A DNA stretch of 64,000 nucleotides from an aff. Roholtiella sp. LEGE 12411 (GCF_015206995.1 NZ_JADEXR010000004.1:1-64000), one strand, 5' to 3'. Shown: positions 8,325 through 17,637, numbered from the stretch's first letter. The notes: a model not told the origin generated them from the letters alone. Program-made: numbers and translations.

Positions 8325-9431
8325 ATGCAAAGCAATTTAGTTATGTTCCCCAATGCTGGGGCTACGGGAAAGAGTACGCAAACAGAGGAAAGAACGGCAA
8401 CCAAGTACAACCGTGCTGAACAGCAATTTATTGAACTGCTGGCAACGGAGGATTTGGACAATAAACTAGATGTAGAAGTTGCGAAAGTCAATGAGTTTGA
8501 ACGTGTACTGTCAATGGCAATTCGCGCTGCTTATCAAAACGGCTATGGTGATGAGCAGGCTCACCGTTTCCTCCAGCGCATACTTTATCGGATTAATCGA
8601 CTAAAGCTGTTTTGGTATGACGATTTGCGGCACTACACCAATGAGCGATCGCTTTACTTGCACTCATGTCGTGACCAAATCGAGGCGGCTTGGCAAGAGT
8701 GGGAACTAGCACAAATTGATGTGACAGCACTGCAACAACTGCAACAAGTGGATATAAAACAAGCGCTGATTGAGCGTGCGTCTGCCGATTTAGATCCGCC
8801 GTTGTCAGAAGATAGCCGCTATATCCGGGAGAAAATGACCGAGGCTGGCTATCGTCATTTGCTGGCGATCGCTTCTTTTGATGGTTTGGTCGAAGGTAGT
8901 CGTCTTTCCCGTATTTTGGGTGGTACTGCTAATGAAGTGCAATGTACGCTTGTACGTGTACTACTAGAAGAATACGGTAATGGCCGTTTAGCTCGCAAGC
9001 ACTCTACATTTTTTGCCCAAATGCTAACTGAGTTTGGGATGAACACTGAACCCGAGGGATACTTTGATTTAGTACCCTGGGAAGTCATAGCTTGTGGCAA
9101 TCATAACTTTCTGGTAACTGAGCGCAAGCGCTATTTTCTGCGTTACAGTGGAGGACTGACATATTTTGAGGTAGCTGGGCCAGCGGCTTACAGAAATTAT
9201 TTGGCGGCGGCGCAGCGATTAGGACTCTCAGATGCAGCGATGGGTTATTGGGAATTGCACATCAGGGAAGATGAGCGCCACGGACGTTGGATGTTAGATG
9301 ATGTGGCTTTACCTTTAGTAGAAAGGTATCCCAATGAAGCGTGGGAATTGTTGCTTGGATATGACCAAGAAAAACTAATGGGCGATCGCGCAGCTAAAGC
9401 TGTAGTGCGCTCAATACGTGAATCCGAATAA
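8325..9431 (+). CDS. Iron-containing redox enzyme family protein (haem-oxygenase-like fold)
   Basis: The ATG at 8325 gives 368 residues; a GTG at 8283 would add 14. The C-terminal half resembles the Haem_oxygenas_2 / haem-oxygenase-like di-iron oxidase group, which is all-helical. Candidate iron ligands are the Glu and His pair in YWELHIREDERHGRWMLDD (about residues 307-325) and acidic/His residues in earlier helices (FWYDDLRHYTNERSLYLHSC). Proteins of this fold activate O2 on diverse substrates, so the reaction here cannot be named. The N-terminus (to about residue 25) is poorly structured. Heptamer repeats separate it from ftsI. Family call is moderate, function unknown. Confidence 0.7.
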   Translation: MQSNLVMFPNAGATGKSTQTEERTATKYNRAEQQFIELLATEDLDNKLDVEVAKVNEFERVLSMAIRAAYQNGYGDEQAHRFLQRILYRINRLKLFWYDDLRHYTNERSLYLHSCRDQIEAAWQEWELAQIDVTALQQLQQVDIKQALIERASADLDPPLSEDSRYIREKMTEAGYRHLLAIASFDGLVEGSRLSRILGGTANEVQCTLVRVLLEEYGNGRLARKHSTFFAQMLTEFGMNTEPEGYFDLVPWEVIACGNHNFLVTERKRYFLRYSGGLTYFEVAGPAAYRNYLAAAQRLGLSDAAMGYWELHIREDERHGRWMLDDVALPLVERYPNEAWELLLGYDQEKLMGDRAAKAVVRSIRESE

Positions 9432-9662
9432 TCCACTTTGATCATCTGAAGAAATGCAAAAAATTAGTAACTAAGAATGGCAGGTTTCCCCCGGCATTCT
9501 TAAGTTTGGCATTTCTAAATCATTCTATTGCTAATCAGTCGGCAATCCAATTTCTTTAGTAATTACTTGCTTACTAAATAAAAAATTATTTATTGCCTGA
9601 ATTAAAGGTAGTAAATAACCTCTTATTGCATTGATTATACAATACCATTGAAGCACAGTAAA

Positions 9663-10358
9663 ATGAAAGATATCTTTTTTTGTCCGGATGAATCTATTTT
9701 TTACTCCAACTGCTTAGAAAACCTTGTTCTAAGAAATTGTAAAACTTCTGAGTCTGTAGTTGAGTTTGGTTCGGGAGATGGCAGTCCCGTAATCAATACA
9801 TTATTAAGAAATAAGTTTGATGGTATAATCCGTGGTTTTGAATTAAATACTTCTGCATGGAAAGTTGCAAATTCAACAATCGATGAATATAATCTCACTA
9901 ATAAATACATAATCCATAATTCATGTTTGTTTAAATCTTATAAACCCAAAGCCAAGTATCTTGTAGCAAATCCGCCGTATTTACCTGCACCAGATCAAGA
10001 TATTTATATGCCGCTATTATTCGGAGGCATAGATGGGGCAACAGTTACCAATAATCTTTTATCGTTAGGTTACGAAAATGTTTTAGTTTTGATATCGAGC
10101 TTTTCTAATCCTAAAGGTACACTCAAACAAGCAAAAAACAATGGCTATTGTGTGAGTAATTTTCTAGTTTTACCTTTGGAATTTGGATACTATAGCTCGG
10201 AGCCAAAAGTCAAGAAACATATAGAAAGCTTACGAAAAAACAAAATGGCATTTTATTCTGGTGATTATTACTTTTTGGCTGGTGTTTTATTTAAAAAGCA
10301 GCAAGAACCTGCAATTGATTTATCGAATGAATTAGCTCAAGTAATGACAAGTTTATAA
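9663..10358 (+). CDS. SAM-dependent methyltransferase-like protein
   Basis: The ATG at 9663 gives 231 residues; a TTG at 9648 is possible. The Rossmann methyltransferase pattern is clear: motif I VVEFGSGDGSP (about residues 33-43), an acidic end of strand 2 (GFELN), and a catalytic-loop motif LVANPPYLP (about 98-106). The NPPY tetrad is typical of HemK/PrmC and N6-adenine or glutamine methyltransferases. After NPPY the protein deviates from PrmC, and it lacks PrmC's N-terminal domain. The gene is noticeably richer in A/T than its neighbours and stands alone, which may indicate acquisition. Substrate unknown. Confidence 0.72.
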   Translation: MKDIFFCPDESIFYSNCLENLVLRNCKTSESVVEFGSGDGSPVINTLLRNKFDGIIRGFELNTSAWKVANSTIDEYNLTNKYIIHNSCLFKSYKPKAKYLVANPPYLPAPDQDIYMPLLFGGIDGATVTNNLLSLGYENVLVLISSFSNPKGTLKQAKNNGYCVSNFLVLPLEFGYYSSEPKVKKHIESLRKNKMAFYSGDYYFLAGVLFKKQQEPAIDLSNELAQVMTSL

Positions 10359-10362
10359 CCTA

Positions 10363-10657
10363 TAGCGGTTCTTGAGTGTGTGCAATGCTCTCTTGCTGGA
10401 AGAGTCATAAACCATTCATCAGCTAAAACACATTTAAATTGCACAATCATTCATGAAAGCTGTCCTTTGTCCTTTGTCCTTTGTCATTAGTCATTAGTCA
10501 AAAGTATTTACAAAGGACGCATGACAAATGATTAATGACGGTCTTAGCCAGTAAATATGCAACTTGGACGCACATTAGCTTAGAGAATAATTGATACCCA
10601 ATGCCCAATGCCCAATGCCCAATGCCCAATGCCCCATGCCCCATGCCCAATCCCCAT
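10363..10657. repeat. Intergenic repeats: IS-end-like motif, CCTTTGT units and CAATGCC heptamers
   Basis: TATAGCGGTT at 10363-10372 matches the proposed IS630 end near 240. TCCTTTG units (about 10455-10485) precede TAGTCAT units, and a CAATGCC heptamer STRR runs from about 10598 to 10650 up to the end of the next gene. No coding sequence is apparent. Confidence 0.7.
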
Positions 10658-11758
10658 TTAAACTTGATAAGTCTGCCTGAGTACGTCTTCTATTGAACCT
10701 ACACATTTCAACGCTTCAATTAGTTCATGAGATTTTGTTTTTCGCTTCGCTAACATAACTTTTAATGGCGTTAAAAACTCAACATCTGGATCTTCGCCAA
10801 GGGCAATTTCAGCTGCTTGCAAAATATTTGTTACATTTACAAAAATATCTTCGTTATTAAACCCTTCTTTTGCAGAGAGTTGGTGTAAAGCTGCGTCAGG
10901 TATAGTTGCTCTATCCAGTAAGGATTCATCTAAAACCAGACCTTTCAATAATGCCAATAACGCAGCATAGATAGAAAAATCATCACAACTATCGCAAGCC
11001 TTAAATTCAATGCGACCTACTTCAGCCGGGATGCGGGCAATTTTTGTTAATGACGGGACGCTGTTAATGAGTTGTTCATCTTTTTCGACAAAAACTAAGG
11101 CTGCTGGTCTTTTTCCTGTTCTCACAAACGTGCGTACCGAGAAACCCTCCCACAAACTGCCATGATAAAAAGGCGAGCTATAACTAAAAGGAACAATATA
11201 GGGACTGTAATAAGTTAACTTTCTGCCAATATCAATTACATGTTCAATAGGCAAATCTGAAACGGAAATATTTAAGTCTGGCCCATAAGTAAGCATATGA
11301 ATATGGGCAGTTTGTTTTTCAGGAGAAGCTTGTCTTCGTCTTATTTCATAATCATTTAATAGAGGTTGAGGCTCAAAAATAGTCTTGCAAGGATTAAAAC
11401 TGGTTAAAACCGATGAGAAACCAAAGTCAGCAGCAACCTCACGTAGCAAGCGAAAACTTTCTGACAATTCACTAATAGCGCCTTGAATATTAGAGTGTAT
11501 AGTTGTTCTAATTTCGATGCCTTTAGGTAGACAATCAATCACCTTGTCAGAATCCGCAAACCTTTCAAAACCCTCAATGTACCATCTCTTTTGCTTAATA
11601 CCAGCGTCCCCGACGCGCAGTTGAGGATAGTCACTGAGGTATGTAGGTAACTTTTCGATAATTTGATTGAACTCAGCAAATTTCGTACAGGAAAAATCAG
11701 CAAACTTTCCTTCTTTGTTAAGGAAAGCAACTTCATGCTCAATGCCAAAACAAAACAT
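10658..11758 (-). CDS. Glutamate-cysteine ligase family (GCS2-like) protein
   Basis: This 366-residue protein begins MFCFGIEHEVAFLNKEGKF. The GIEHE signature is the N-terminal metal/ATP strand of the carboxylate-amine ligase fold of glutamate-cysteine ligases. Further support comes from KGIEIRTTIHSN (about residues 110-121), TAHIHMLTYGP and a late Glu-bearing strand VGRIEFKACDSCDD. Such enzymes use ATP to join an acid and an amine. It does not look like the canonical cyanobacterial GshA as I recall it, so the product may not be gamma-glutamylcysteine. The start ATG lies at the N-terminal Met of a typical family start. It is monocistronic. Confidence 0.65.
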   Translation of the reverse strand: MFCFGIEHEVAFLNKEGKFADFSCTKFAEFNQIIEKLPTYLSDYPQLRVGDAGIKQKRWYIEGFERFADSDKVIDCLPKGIEIRTTIHSNIQGAISELSESFRLLREVAADFGFSSVLTSFNPCKTIFEPQPLLNDYEIRRRQASPEKQTAHIHMLTYGPDLNISVSDLPIEHVIDIGRKLTYYSPYIVPFSYSSPFYHGSLWEGFSVRTFVRTGKRPAALVFVEKDEQLINSVPSLTKIARIPAEVGRIEFKACDSCDDFSIYAALLALLKGLVLDESLLDRATIPDAALHQLSAKEGFNNEDIFVNVTNILQAAEIALGEDPDVEFLTPLKVMLAKRKTKSHELIEALKCVGSIEDVLRQTYQV

Positions 11759-12036
11759 TTTGTATACCTTGATTACAATTACTTTGGGTTAATCTAATTG
11801 AACTAATAGTAATCGAAATGCAAGCAGTAGTATATCTAAGACTCTTTATTTTTCAAGACAGACGTCACTTCACTGTCAAAAGTCACAGGGAAAGACAGGG
11901 AACTGTAAACTGTTAATTTTTCCCTTTATCTTTCAATAAAAAACAAATCTTCAGAGCGTTTAAGTTAACTGTGTAACAGTTTATCAACCTTAAAGGTAGC
12001 TTAGTATTGATTGAGGAAAGCTTGAGACGTGAGTTT

Positions 12037-12705
12037 ATGATAAGTGCCGTTCAATCCCCCTACAGCAGCGAACAAATTGCCGCTTGGTTGCGTGGACTGC
12101 TCACCATTGCTTGGGCTGATGGTAATTTCGACGCCCAAGAACAAGAACTAATTGCCAGCATCACCGAGGATGAATTAGCTCCTGGGATTAACTTCGAGTC
12201 ACTAGAGATAATCACATCAGAGGAATTAGCCGCAGTCTTAGGTAAAGGTACGCCAGCAGCGGAAAATTTCTTACGTACAGCCGTGATGGTAGCGATCGCA
12301 GATGGTACTTATTCTCCCAGTGAAGACAAGGTTTTACAACAATTGTGCCAAGCCTTGGAACAGCCAGAGAATATACTCGAAGCCCTTCGCCACACCCTGG
12401 AACATCCACAGCAAATTACTCCCACAGCCGGGCTGACAAAACGACAAATTAATGCGCTACACCCTCTGCGTCAATGGCTGGACGGGCTAGATATCCAAGA
12501 TCCAAGAGTAGCCCGCTTTTTGTGCAAAATGATTCCTTCCCAGTGTCCCTTTGAGCGGGATGTTAAACTGTTTGGACGTAAGATTGTTCATATTCCGCCA
12601 ATGTGTAAAATTAACCCGCTGTATGAACAACTAGTGAGCTTACGTTTCCGCGCCCTCTCATATCTAGCAGATGAATGCGGTGAGGATATTTCACCATATA
12701 TTTGA
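12037..12705 (+). CDS. TerB-like protein with Mo-nitro_C (Mo-dependent nitrogenase C-terminal-type) domain
   Basis: The ATG at 12037 (a TTG at 12007 is weaker) gives 222 residues. Residues about 5-125 form a TerB/DjlA-like helical domain with two acidic repeats (ITIAWADGNFDAQEQELI and VAIADGTYSPSEDKVLQQL) that could bind a metal. Residues about 135-222 match the Mo-nitro_C family: LHPLRQWLDGLDIQDPRVARF, a conserved Cys in ARFLCKMIPSQCPFERDV, and HIPPMCKINPLYEQL. The family name comes from similarity to a part of a nitrogenase-associated protein. It does not prove a role in nitrogen fixation. Function unknown. A terminator-like hairpin lies about 190 bp downstream. Confidence 0.8.
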   Translation: MISAVQSPYSSEQIAAWLRGLLTIAWADGNFDAQEQELIASITEDELAPGINFESLEIITSEELAAVLGKGTPAAENFLRTAVMVAIADGTYSPSEDKVLQQLCQALEQPENILEALRHTLEHPQQITPTAGLTKRQINALHPLRQWLDGLDIQDPRVARFLCKMIPSQCPFERDVKLFGRKIVHIPPMCKINPLYEQLVSLRFRALSYLADECGEDISPYI

Positions 12706-12893
12706 GGCTGAGTAGAGACGGCTCTTAGCATCTCCCCTTAGGAGAAGACTGCGACCCTTTCATCGCTCTTTGAGCGTCTACGCGTCTGTACAAGTGAGTG
12801 CTGAGTGAGGAGTTAGAATTTCTCTCCCCTGCCCCCCTACCTTGAAAAAATGCTGAGTTTTGAGTGAGGAGTTACAAGTAAAGAGTGAGGAAT

Positions 12894-12925
12894 AAAAACT
12901 CCACCCACAAGGGGATGGAGTTTTT
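12894..12925 (+). terminator. Rho-independent-type terminator
   Basis: AAAAACTCCACCC / GGGATGGAGTTTTT can pair (one bulge) around a short ACAAG loop and ends in a T5 tract. It lies between the TerB/Mo-nitro_C gene and the STRR before obgE. Confidence 0.65.
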
Positions 12926-12953
12926 GGGCATGGGGCATGGGGAAGAAGTTACC

Positions 12954-13030
12954 AATGCCCAATGCCCAATGCCCAATGCCCAATACCCAATGCCCAATGC
13001 CCAATGCCCAATACCCAATGCCCAATGCCC
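12954..13030. repeat. CAATGCC heptamer STRR just before obgE
   Basis: Eleven or so units of CAATGCC/CAATACC run to within 20 bp of the obgE start codon. They keep an open frame upstream of obgE, but the translated repeat (MPNAQCP) is not part of Obg. Confidence 0.93.
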
Positions 13031-13049
13031 TACTCAGGACTCTAAAAAT

Positions 13050-14078
13050 ATGCAATTTATCGACCAAGCACAAATTCAAGTTGAAGCTGGCAAAGGTGGC
13101 GATGGTATTGTCGCCTTCCGGCGCGAGAAGTATGTCCCCGCTGGCGGCCCCTCCGGTGGTAATGGGGGACGAGGCGGCTCAGTAATTTTCGTTGCTGAAG
13201 AAAACCTGCAAACTTTGCTGGACTTCAGATATAATCACCGCTTTCAGGCACAAAACGGTGCTCGTGGTGGGCCCAATAACTGCACCGGAGCAGCAGGAAA
13301 GGATTTAATTATCGAAGTTCCCTGTGGTACAACTTTTTATGATGCCGAAACAGGTGAACTGCTAGGGGACTTAATTGAGCCTAAGCAGATTTTGCGTATT
13401 GCCCAAGGTGGTAAAGGCGGACTGGGAAATCAGCATTTTTTGAGCAACCGTAACCGCGCCCCAGAATATGCCCTCCCAGGACTACCAGGCGAAATAAAGC
13501 AACTACGCTTGGAATTAAAACTCTTAGCAGAAGTGGGAATCATTGGTTTACCAAATGCAGGGAAATCCACTTTAATTTCATCTTTGTCAGCTGCACGACC
13601 AAAAATCGCTGATTACCCCTTCACTACCCTCATACCGAATTTGGGTGTCGTGCGGAAACCTACCGGAGATGGTACAGTTTTCGCCGATATTCCCGGATTG
13701 ATTGAGGGAGCATCTCAAGGGGCTGGGCTGGGACACGATTTCTTGCGCCACATCGAGCGCACGCGGGTGCTGCTGCACCTAATTGACGCCACTAGTGATG
13801 ATGTAGTCAGAGACTACAATACAATCCTTCAAGAATTGCAAGCTTATGGACGGGGTTTAGCAAAGCGTCCCCAAATTTTGGCGCTGAACAAAATTGACGC
13901 AGTTGATAAAGAAACAGTGGATTTAGAGGCGCTAGCCACTCAACTTAATCAACTTTCCTACGCCCCAGTTTTTATAATTTCAGCAGTGACGCACACTGGC
14001 TTAGAGCCTATGTTACAGGAACTTTGGCGAATTCTTGACGAACTCAATGCTGTTAAAGAAGTAGAGGTGTTGGGCTGA
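13050..14078 (+). CDS. obgE: GTPase Obg (ObgE/CgtA)
   Basis: The ATG at 13050 gives 342 residues beginning [19 protein letters not shown], the universal start of Obg. Longer frames only add STRR-encoded repeats. The glycine-rich Obg fold (about residues 1-158) contains [14 protein letters not shown]. The G domain follows with G1 GLPNAGKST (about 166-174), G3 DIPGLIEG and G4 NKID. The variable C-terminal domain is absent, as is usual in cyanobacteria. Obg binds the 50S ribosome and takes part in ribosome assembly and stress control. No partner genes are linked here. Confidence 0.96.
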   Translation: MQFIDQAQIQVEAGKGGDGIVAFRREKYVPAGGPSGGNGGRGGSVIFVAEENLQTLLDFRYNHRFQAQNGARGGPNNCTGAAGKDLIIEVPCGTTFYDAETGELLGDLIEPKQILRIAQGGKGGLGNQHFLSNRNRAPEYALPGLPGEIKQLRLELKLLAEVGIIGLPNAGKSTLISSLSAARPKIADYPFTTLIPNLGVVRKPTGDGTVFADIPGLIEGASQGAGLGHDFLRHIERTRVLLHLIDATSDDVVRDYNTILQELQAYGRGLAKRPQILALNKIDAVDKETVDLEALATQLNQLSYAPVFIISAVTHTGLEPMLQELWRILDELNAVKEVEVLG

Positions 14079-14431
14079 TTTACTAAAGTAACAAAAATAA
14101 GTTGACTGGCTCAAACTGGAAGGCTGGATTTTATACTAATTCAGCTATCTAGCTTGAAAGTTCCAGAAATACTGGAACTTCTCGCCGTTAATCTAGTTGA
14201 ATAAAAAATAACTTCCAGGCTTGGGTATTAATTCCCTGGATGAATAAGCAAACTTAGAGGATGTTTGTAAAGTCTAATTTATCACTTGCCCAGGCGATTA
14301 GAAATCGCGCGCCACTTGCTACAAGTCGGCATAGCCGCCCAACGCAGCGGCTTGGCCACACAGACGAAACCTGCGGAGGCAGGTTTAAAACCTGAATAAA
14401 TTTTATCGCAGAGGCGCACCAGACGCAGAGG
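14079..14431. repeat. Intergenic palindromes and a dispersed repeat
   Basis: Contains AAGTTCCAG / CTGGAACTT (14158-14180, 9-bp stem, 5-nt loop). It also holds the dispersed unit GCCACTTGCTACAAGTCGGC from 14311 to about 14356 (related copy at 27791-27834) and AAACCTGC / GCAGGTTT (14367-14386). It separates the convergent obgE and acyltransferase genes, so one or both hairpins may terminate transcription. Confidence 0.65.
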
Positions 14432-15559
14432 TTAGACTTTGATAAACCAGCGTTGGCGATACATTAAGATGCCCATTGCAAACCAGAATAATACAGTGAT
14501 GAGGGCAAACAATAAAGAACCATTGAGCGCACCCGCCCAAGAGGCAAAAAGATTCTGGTAAATCCAATTGTAGGTGCTGGGAGCGTTTTCTCCAGAGCCA
14601 ATATGGGTTTTGACTAATATTTTAATTAATAAAACGGATGCAACAAAAAGTGCGATCGCATTTAAGCCTATCATTTCAAAGGCTTTACTCCAGCGACGTA
14701 TCAGCCGCACTTCGATGAGTTCATAGCAGGCTGCTAGCAAAAGTAATGCCCAACCGCTAGTAAAGACAACGTATGAACTCGTCCACAGCTTTTTATTGAT
14801 GGGAAATGTCCACCCCCACGCCCAACCAATAATTAAGCAACCAATGCCAAATAATACTAAACCTATACTTATACGTGATTGCACGTATTGAGTGCGTATC
14901 CATTGCCCAGTAAAATAACCAGTTAGGACGTTGACAATAGCAGGAATAGTGCTGAAAAATCCTTCTGGATCTCCCAAATTTTTGAATCCATCACCTGCGT
15001 ACAGATGCATTTTTGGTATAATTTGGCGGTCGATGTAAGCGGCGAAGTTGCCTGTCCGCGTGAGAATGCCAGCGCCATAATCGGGTACTGGTATATACAT
15101 CATCGTCAACCAGTAGCCGATGAGTAGTGCTGCTGCAAGTATCCATTGCCCTTTACGCGGCAAGTTGAGCACTATCAGAGAGGCTAGGAGGTAAGTAAGA
15201 CTGATGCGCTGCAACACTCCCATAATGCGGATGCTACTCAAGTCGAAAGTCCAAACACCCTTATTCCAAAAGCCATTTAGCAACAACCCCAAGGCAAAGA
15301 GAATGGCGGCGCGGCGCAAGATGCGCCAGTAAACTGCTGAAGTCGGTTTGTTGGCTTCGGTGTACTTTGACAAAGAGAAACTCATTGCCACCCCGACAAT
15401 AAACAAAAAGAAGGGAAATACTAAATCTGTTGGTGTACATCCGTTCCAGTCGGCGTGAGCTAACAGAGGATATACGTCATCTGCAACTCCCATCATATTG
15501 ACGAGAATCATGCCAGCGATGGTAATGCCACGAAAAACATCAAGTGAGGTCAGACGCAT
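14432..15559 (-). CDS. Membrane acyltransferase, DUF5009 / HGSNAT-like
   Basis: This 375-residue polytopic protein has about ten hydrophobic segments. The N-terminus (RLTSLDVFRGITIAGMILVN) and the PTDLVFPFFLFIVGVAMSFSL motif are typical of the bacterial homologues of heparan-alpha-glucosaminide N-acetyltransferase. That enzyme moves an acetyl group across the membrane to a sugar. HADWNGCTPTDLVFP carries the conserved His/Asp region. Bacterial members are thought to modify cell wall or extracellular glycans, but the substrate is not known here. It is monocistronic and convergent with obgE. Confidence 0.85.
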   Translation of the reverse strand: MRLTSLDVFRGITIAGMILVNMMGVADDVYPLLAHADWNGCTPTDLVFPFFLFIVGVAMSFSLSKYTEANKPTSAVYWRILRRAAILFALGLLLNGFWNKGVWTFDLSSIRIMGVLQRISLTYLLASLIVLNLPRKGQWILAAALLIGYWLTMMYIPVPDYGAGILTRTGNFAAYIDRQIIPKMHLYAGDGFKNLGDPEGFFSTIPAIVNVLTGYFTGQWIRTQYVQSRISIGLVLFGIGCLIIGWAWGWTFPINKKLWTSSYVVFTSGWALLLLAACYELIEVRLIRRWSKAFEMIGLNAIALFVASVLLIKILVKTHIGSGENAPSTYNWIYQNLFASWAGALNGSLLFALITVLFWFAMGILMYRQRWFIKV

Positions 15560-15697
15560 AGACGAAATTTTTTCTTCGAGAATCTTACACTACCCCCTCA
15601 TATAAAAGTAATCAAGCAAAATTTATAAACTTGGATGCAAGTTTAAATTTTGTTAAAGTGAAGTGCGGAATGTGGGTAGAAACATCAATCTTCTCAA

Positions 15698-15913
15698 TTG
15701 GTTGTAGTGTCAGACATTCAGGCTATGGTTGGCTGCTGGTTCGGTAATGTAAAAGATGACAGTGCTATCTGGTTAAGGTTTGATCACCAAGCAGATAATT
15801 TGGTACTATTACCGGAAGAAGCAGAACGACAACGGACTGATGCACAACAACGTACAGAGGAATTAGCGGCTCGGTTACGGAAATGGGCAGAAGCTCCACC
15901 AGATCAGCTTTAA
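15698..15913 (+). pseudogene. Remnant of a Uma2-family (DUF820) gene, C-terminal part
   Basis: The frame encodes a C-terminal tail of the Uma2 type (WLRFDHQADNLVLLPEEAERQ, then a heptad QQRTEELAARLRKW). The preceding nuclease domain seen in the intact copies is missing, and the only early start is a TTG or an internal ATG (15725). It ends 7 bp before the start of the complete Uma2 gene at 15921. I read it as the residue of a tandem duplicate. Expression as a small protein cannot be ruled out. Confidence 0.6.
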
Positions 15914-15920
15914 GAAAACT

Positions 15921-16739
15921 ATGTCAGAAACTACCCTTGCTGCACCAGACATAACACTCCCACCTACCCAGGCGGAACTACCCTACGATGACGGTATCCC
16001 AATGGAAAGTCAACGACATAAAATCCAAATGGAGTTGTTAATTGATGTCGTAGAGACTTGGTTGGAACAACGGGAGGATGGATACGCAAGCGGCAATATG
16101 TTCGTCTATTTCAGCCTGGCTCAGGTGAAAAACCAAGATTTTAGAGGCCCCGACTTTTTTGCTGTACTGGGAGTCCCGAAAGTAGAACGCCGCAGTTGGG
16201 TTGTTTGGGAAGAAGGTAAAGGCCCTGATGTCGTAATTGAATTGCTTTCGCCGGGTACAGCAGCAACCGATAAGAATGAGAAAAAGCTGATTTATCAAAA
16301 TCAAATGCGCGTTCCAGAATATTTCTGGTTTGATCCTTTCAACCCTGATGACTGGGCTGGTTTTTCTCTTGGTAGTGGAGTGTATCAATCAATAACACCT
16401 AATGCGGAAAATCAATTGGTGAGTCAAGCATTAGGTTTAGTATTGCTACGTTGGCAAGGTACCTACAAAGGTATTAATACAACTTGGTTGCGTTGGGCAA
16501 AAATAGATGGAGAATTGTTGCCAACAGCAGAAGAAAAGCAACGTCAACGAGCAGATCAGGAACAACAACGAGCAGATCAGGAACAACAACGAGCAGATCA
16601 GGAACAACAACGAGCAGATCAGGTGAATTTGCAGTTGCAACAAACAGCACGAAAACTACTTCAATTAGGGATGTCGGTAAAACAGGTAGCACAGTTAACA
16701 GATTTGCCGGAATCTGTGGTTGAGGAACTAAGTATTTAA
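15921..16739 (+). CDS. Uma2 family endonuclease-like protein (DUF820)
   Basis: This 272-residue protein has the PD-(D/E)XK-like Uma2 core: the acidic GPDFFAVLGVP motif (about residues 74-84), SWVVWEEGKGPDVVIELLSPGT (the Glu-containing strand at about 91-112), YQNQMRVPEYFWFDP, and the usual C-terminal WLRW. A heptad repeat of RADQEQQ, encoded by about four exact 21-bp units (16548-16623), follows and forms a coiled coil. Family members are very abundant in cyanobacteria and are mostly uncharacterised. Endonuclease activity is assumed from the fold. It is preceded by a fragment of a related gene. Confidence 0.85.
   Translation: MSETTLAAPDITLPPTQAELPYDDGIPMESQRHKIQMELLIDVVETWLEQREDGYASGNMFVYFSLAQVKNQDFRGPDFFAVLGVPKVERRSWVVWEEGKGPDVVIELLSPGTAATDKNEKKLIYQNQMRVPEYFWFDPFNPDDWAGFSLGSGVYQSITPNAENQLVSQALGLVLLRWQGTYKGINTTWLRWAKIDGELLPTAEEKQRQRADQEQQRADQEQQRADQEQQRADQVNLQLQQTARKLLQLGMSVKQVAQLTDLPESVVEELSI
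16548..16623 (+). repeat. 21-bp coding tandem repeat (heptad coiled coil)
   Basis: About 3.6 copies of a 21-bp unit beginning CGAGCAGATCAGGAACAACA, each coding for one heptad RADQEQQ in the Uma2 gene. The identity at DNA level suggests recent slippage. Confidence 0.9.
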
Positions 16740-16749
16740 GATTAATGTG

Positions 16750-17637
16750 TTACTTTAAATACCGCTGCAATAGACCAACTACAACTTCTGGTATTTCTAG
16801 ATGGGGTAGTATTCCTGCATCTGCGATCGCATAAAAATCTCGAATTGCACTTGTATTTAAATTTGCCAAGCGTCGCCCCAGTTTGATACTGGTAAATTGT
16901 GCTTTTTCACCCCAACAAATGACTGTGGGAATTATTAGTTGCTGAATATACAAACTTAGATCAAAGTAAAGGTCTCCTCGTAAAAATGACAAAGCGGCAA
17001 ACTTAGCATTAGGCTGTTGTGCAGAGGTTAAATAAGCCTCTACCATTTCCTGAGATACTCGTTGGGCTTTAGCAAAGAGAAAACTTTGTAAAAAGTTTCG
17101 CACTGCAATTTCATTTTCAGCACCAAGATTATAAATTAAGCTGTCCAACAGGGGTGTATTAATTACCGAAAGTGGAAGTCTGCGTCCAGCACCTTGGCCA
17201 AAGTCATCAAATCCAGAAGGGCAAACCAAAAACAGTGTTTTGAATAAGTTGGGTTGGACAATAGCCAGGCGGATAGCGAAAGCAGCTGTCAAAGACGAGG
17301 CTACCACTGTCACAGGCTGACGACAAGTTTGGATGATAAACTCTGCGATCGTGCTCAGATAATCCCTAATTTGATAATCTCGGACTGGATGAGCCGACTC
17401 TCCCCAACCAATTAAGTCGGGAGCTAAAACATGGTAAGTGGAGGCAAAAGCCGGGTAAACTTTAGACCATTCATAAGCAGAGGCTCCACCACCAAAGTTG
17501 TGGAGAAACAGTAATGGGGGTAAATCTTCAGTATCAGCAAACGCCCAAGGTGCATTCGTTTGCGTATAATAAGCCATTGCCCCCAAGGATGTATGGATGA
17601 CTTTATGTCCAAAGCCAGGAGGTTGAAACTGAAGCAT
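16750..17637 (-). CDS. Alpha/beta hydrolase
   Basis: This 295-residue alpha/beta-hydrolase fold protein has the oxyanion HNFGGGASAYEW (about residues 45-56) and VLAPDLIGWGESAHP (about 71-85). The nucleophile region reads VVASSLTAAFAIRLA (about 109-123), with Ser in the position of the GxSxG elbow although the first Gly is replaced. A late PHLE gives the catalytic His. The substrate cannot be read from sequence. Many similar cyanobacterial proteins are annotated simply as alpha/beta fold hydrolases. It converges with the Uma2 gene, 10 bp apart. Confidence 0.82.
   Translation of the reverse strand: MLQFQPPGFGHKVIHTSLGAMAYYTQTNAPWAFADTEDLPPLLFLHNFGGGASAYEWSKVYPAFASTYHVLAPDLIGWGESAHPVRDYQIRDYLSTIAEFIIQTCRQPVTVVASSLTAAFAIRLAIVQPNLFKTLFLVCPSGFDDFGQGAGRRLPLSVINTPLLDSLIYNLGAENEIAVRNFLQSFLFAKAQRVSQEMVEAYLTSAQQPNAKFAALSFLRGDLYFDLSLYIQQLIIPTVICWGEKAQFTSIKLGRRLANLNTSAIRDFYAIADAGILPHLEIPEVVVGLLQRYLK

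Noticed and set aside
12837-13079. Frames in the obgE leader STRR (both strands), including a long N-terminal extension of Obg
   Set aside because: Obg starts at 13050 by family comparison; the extension encodes repeats.
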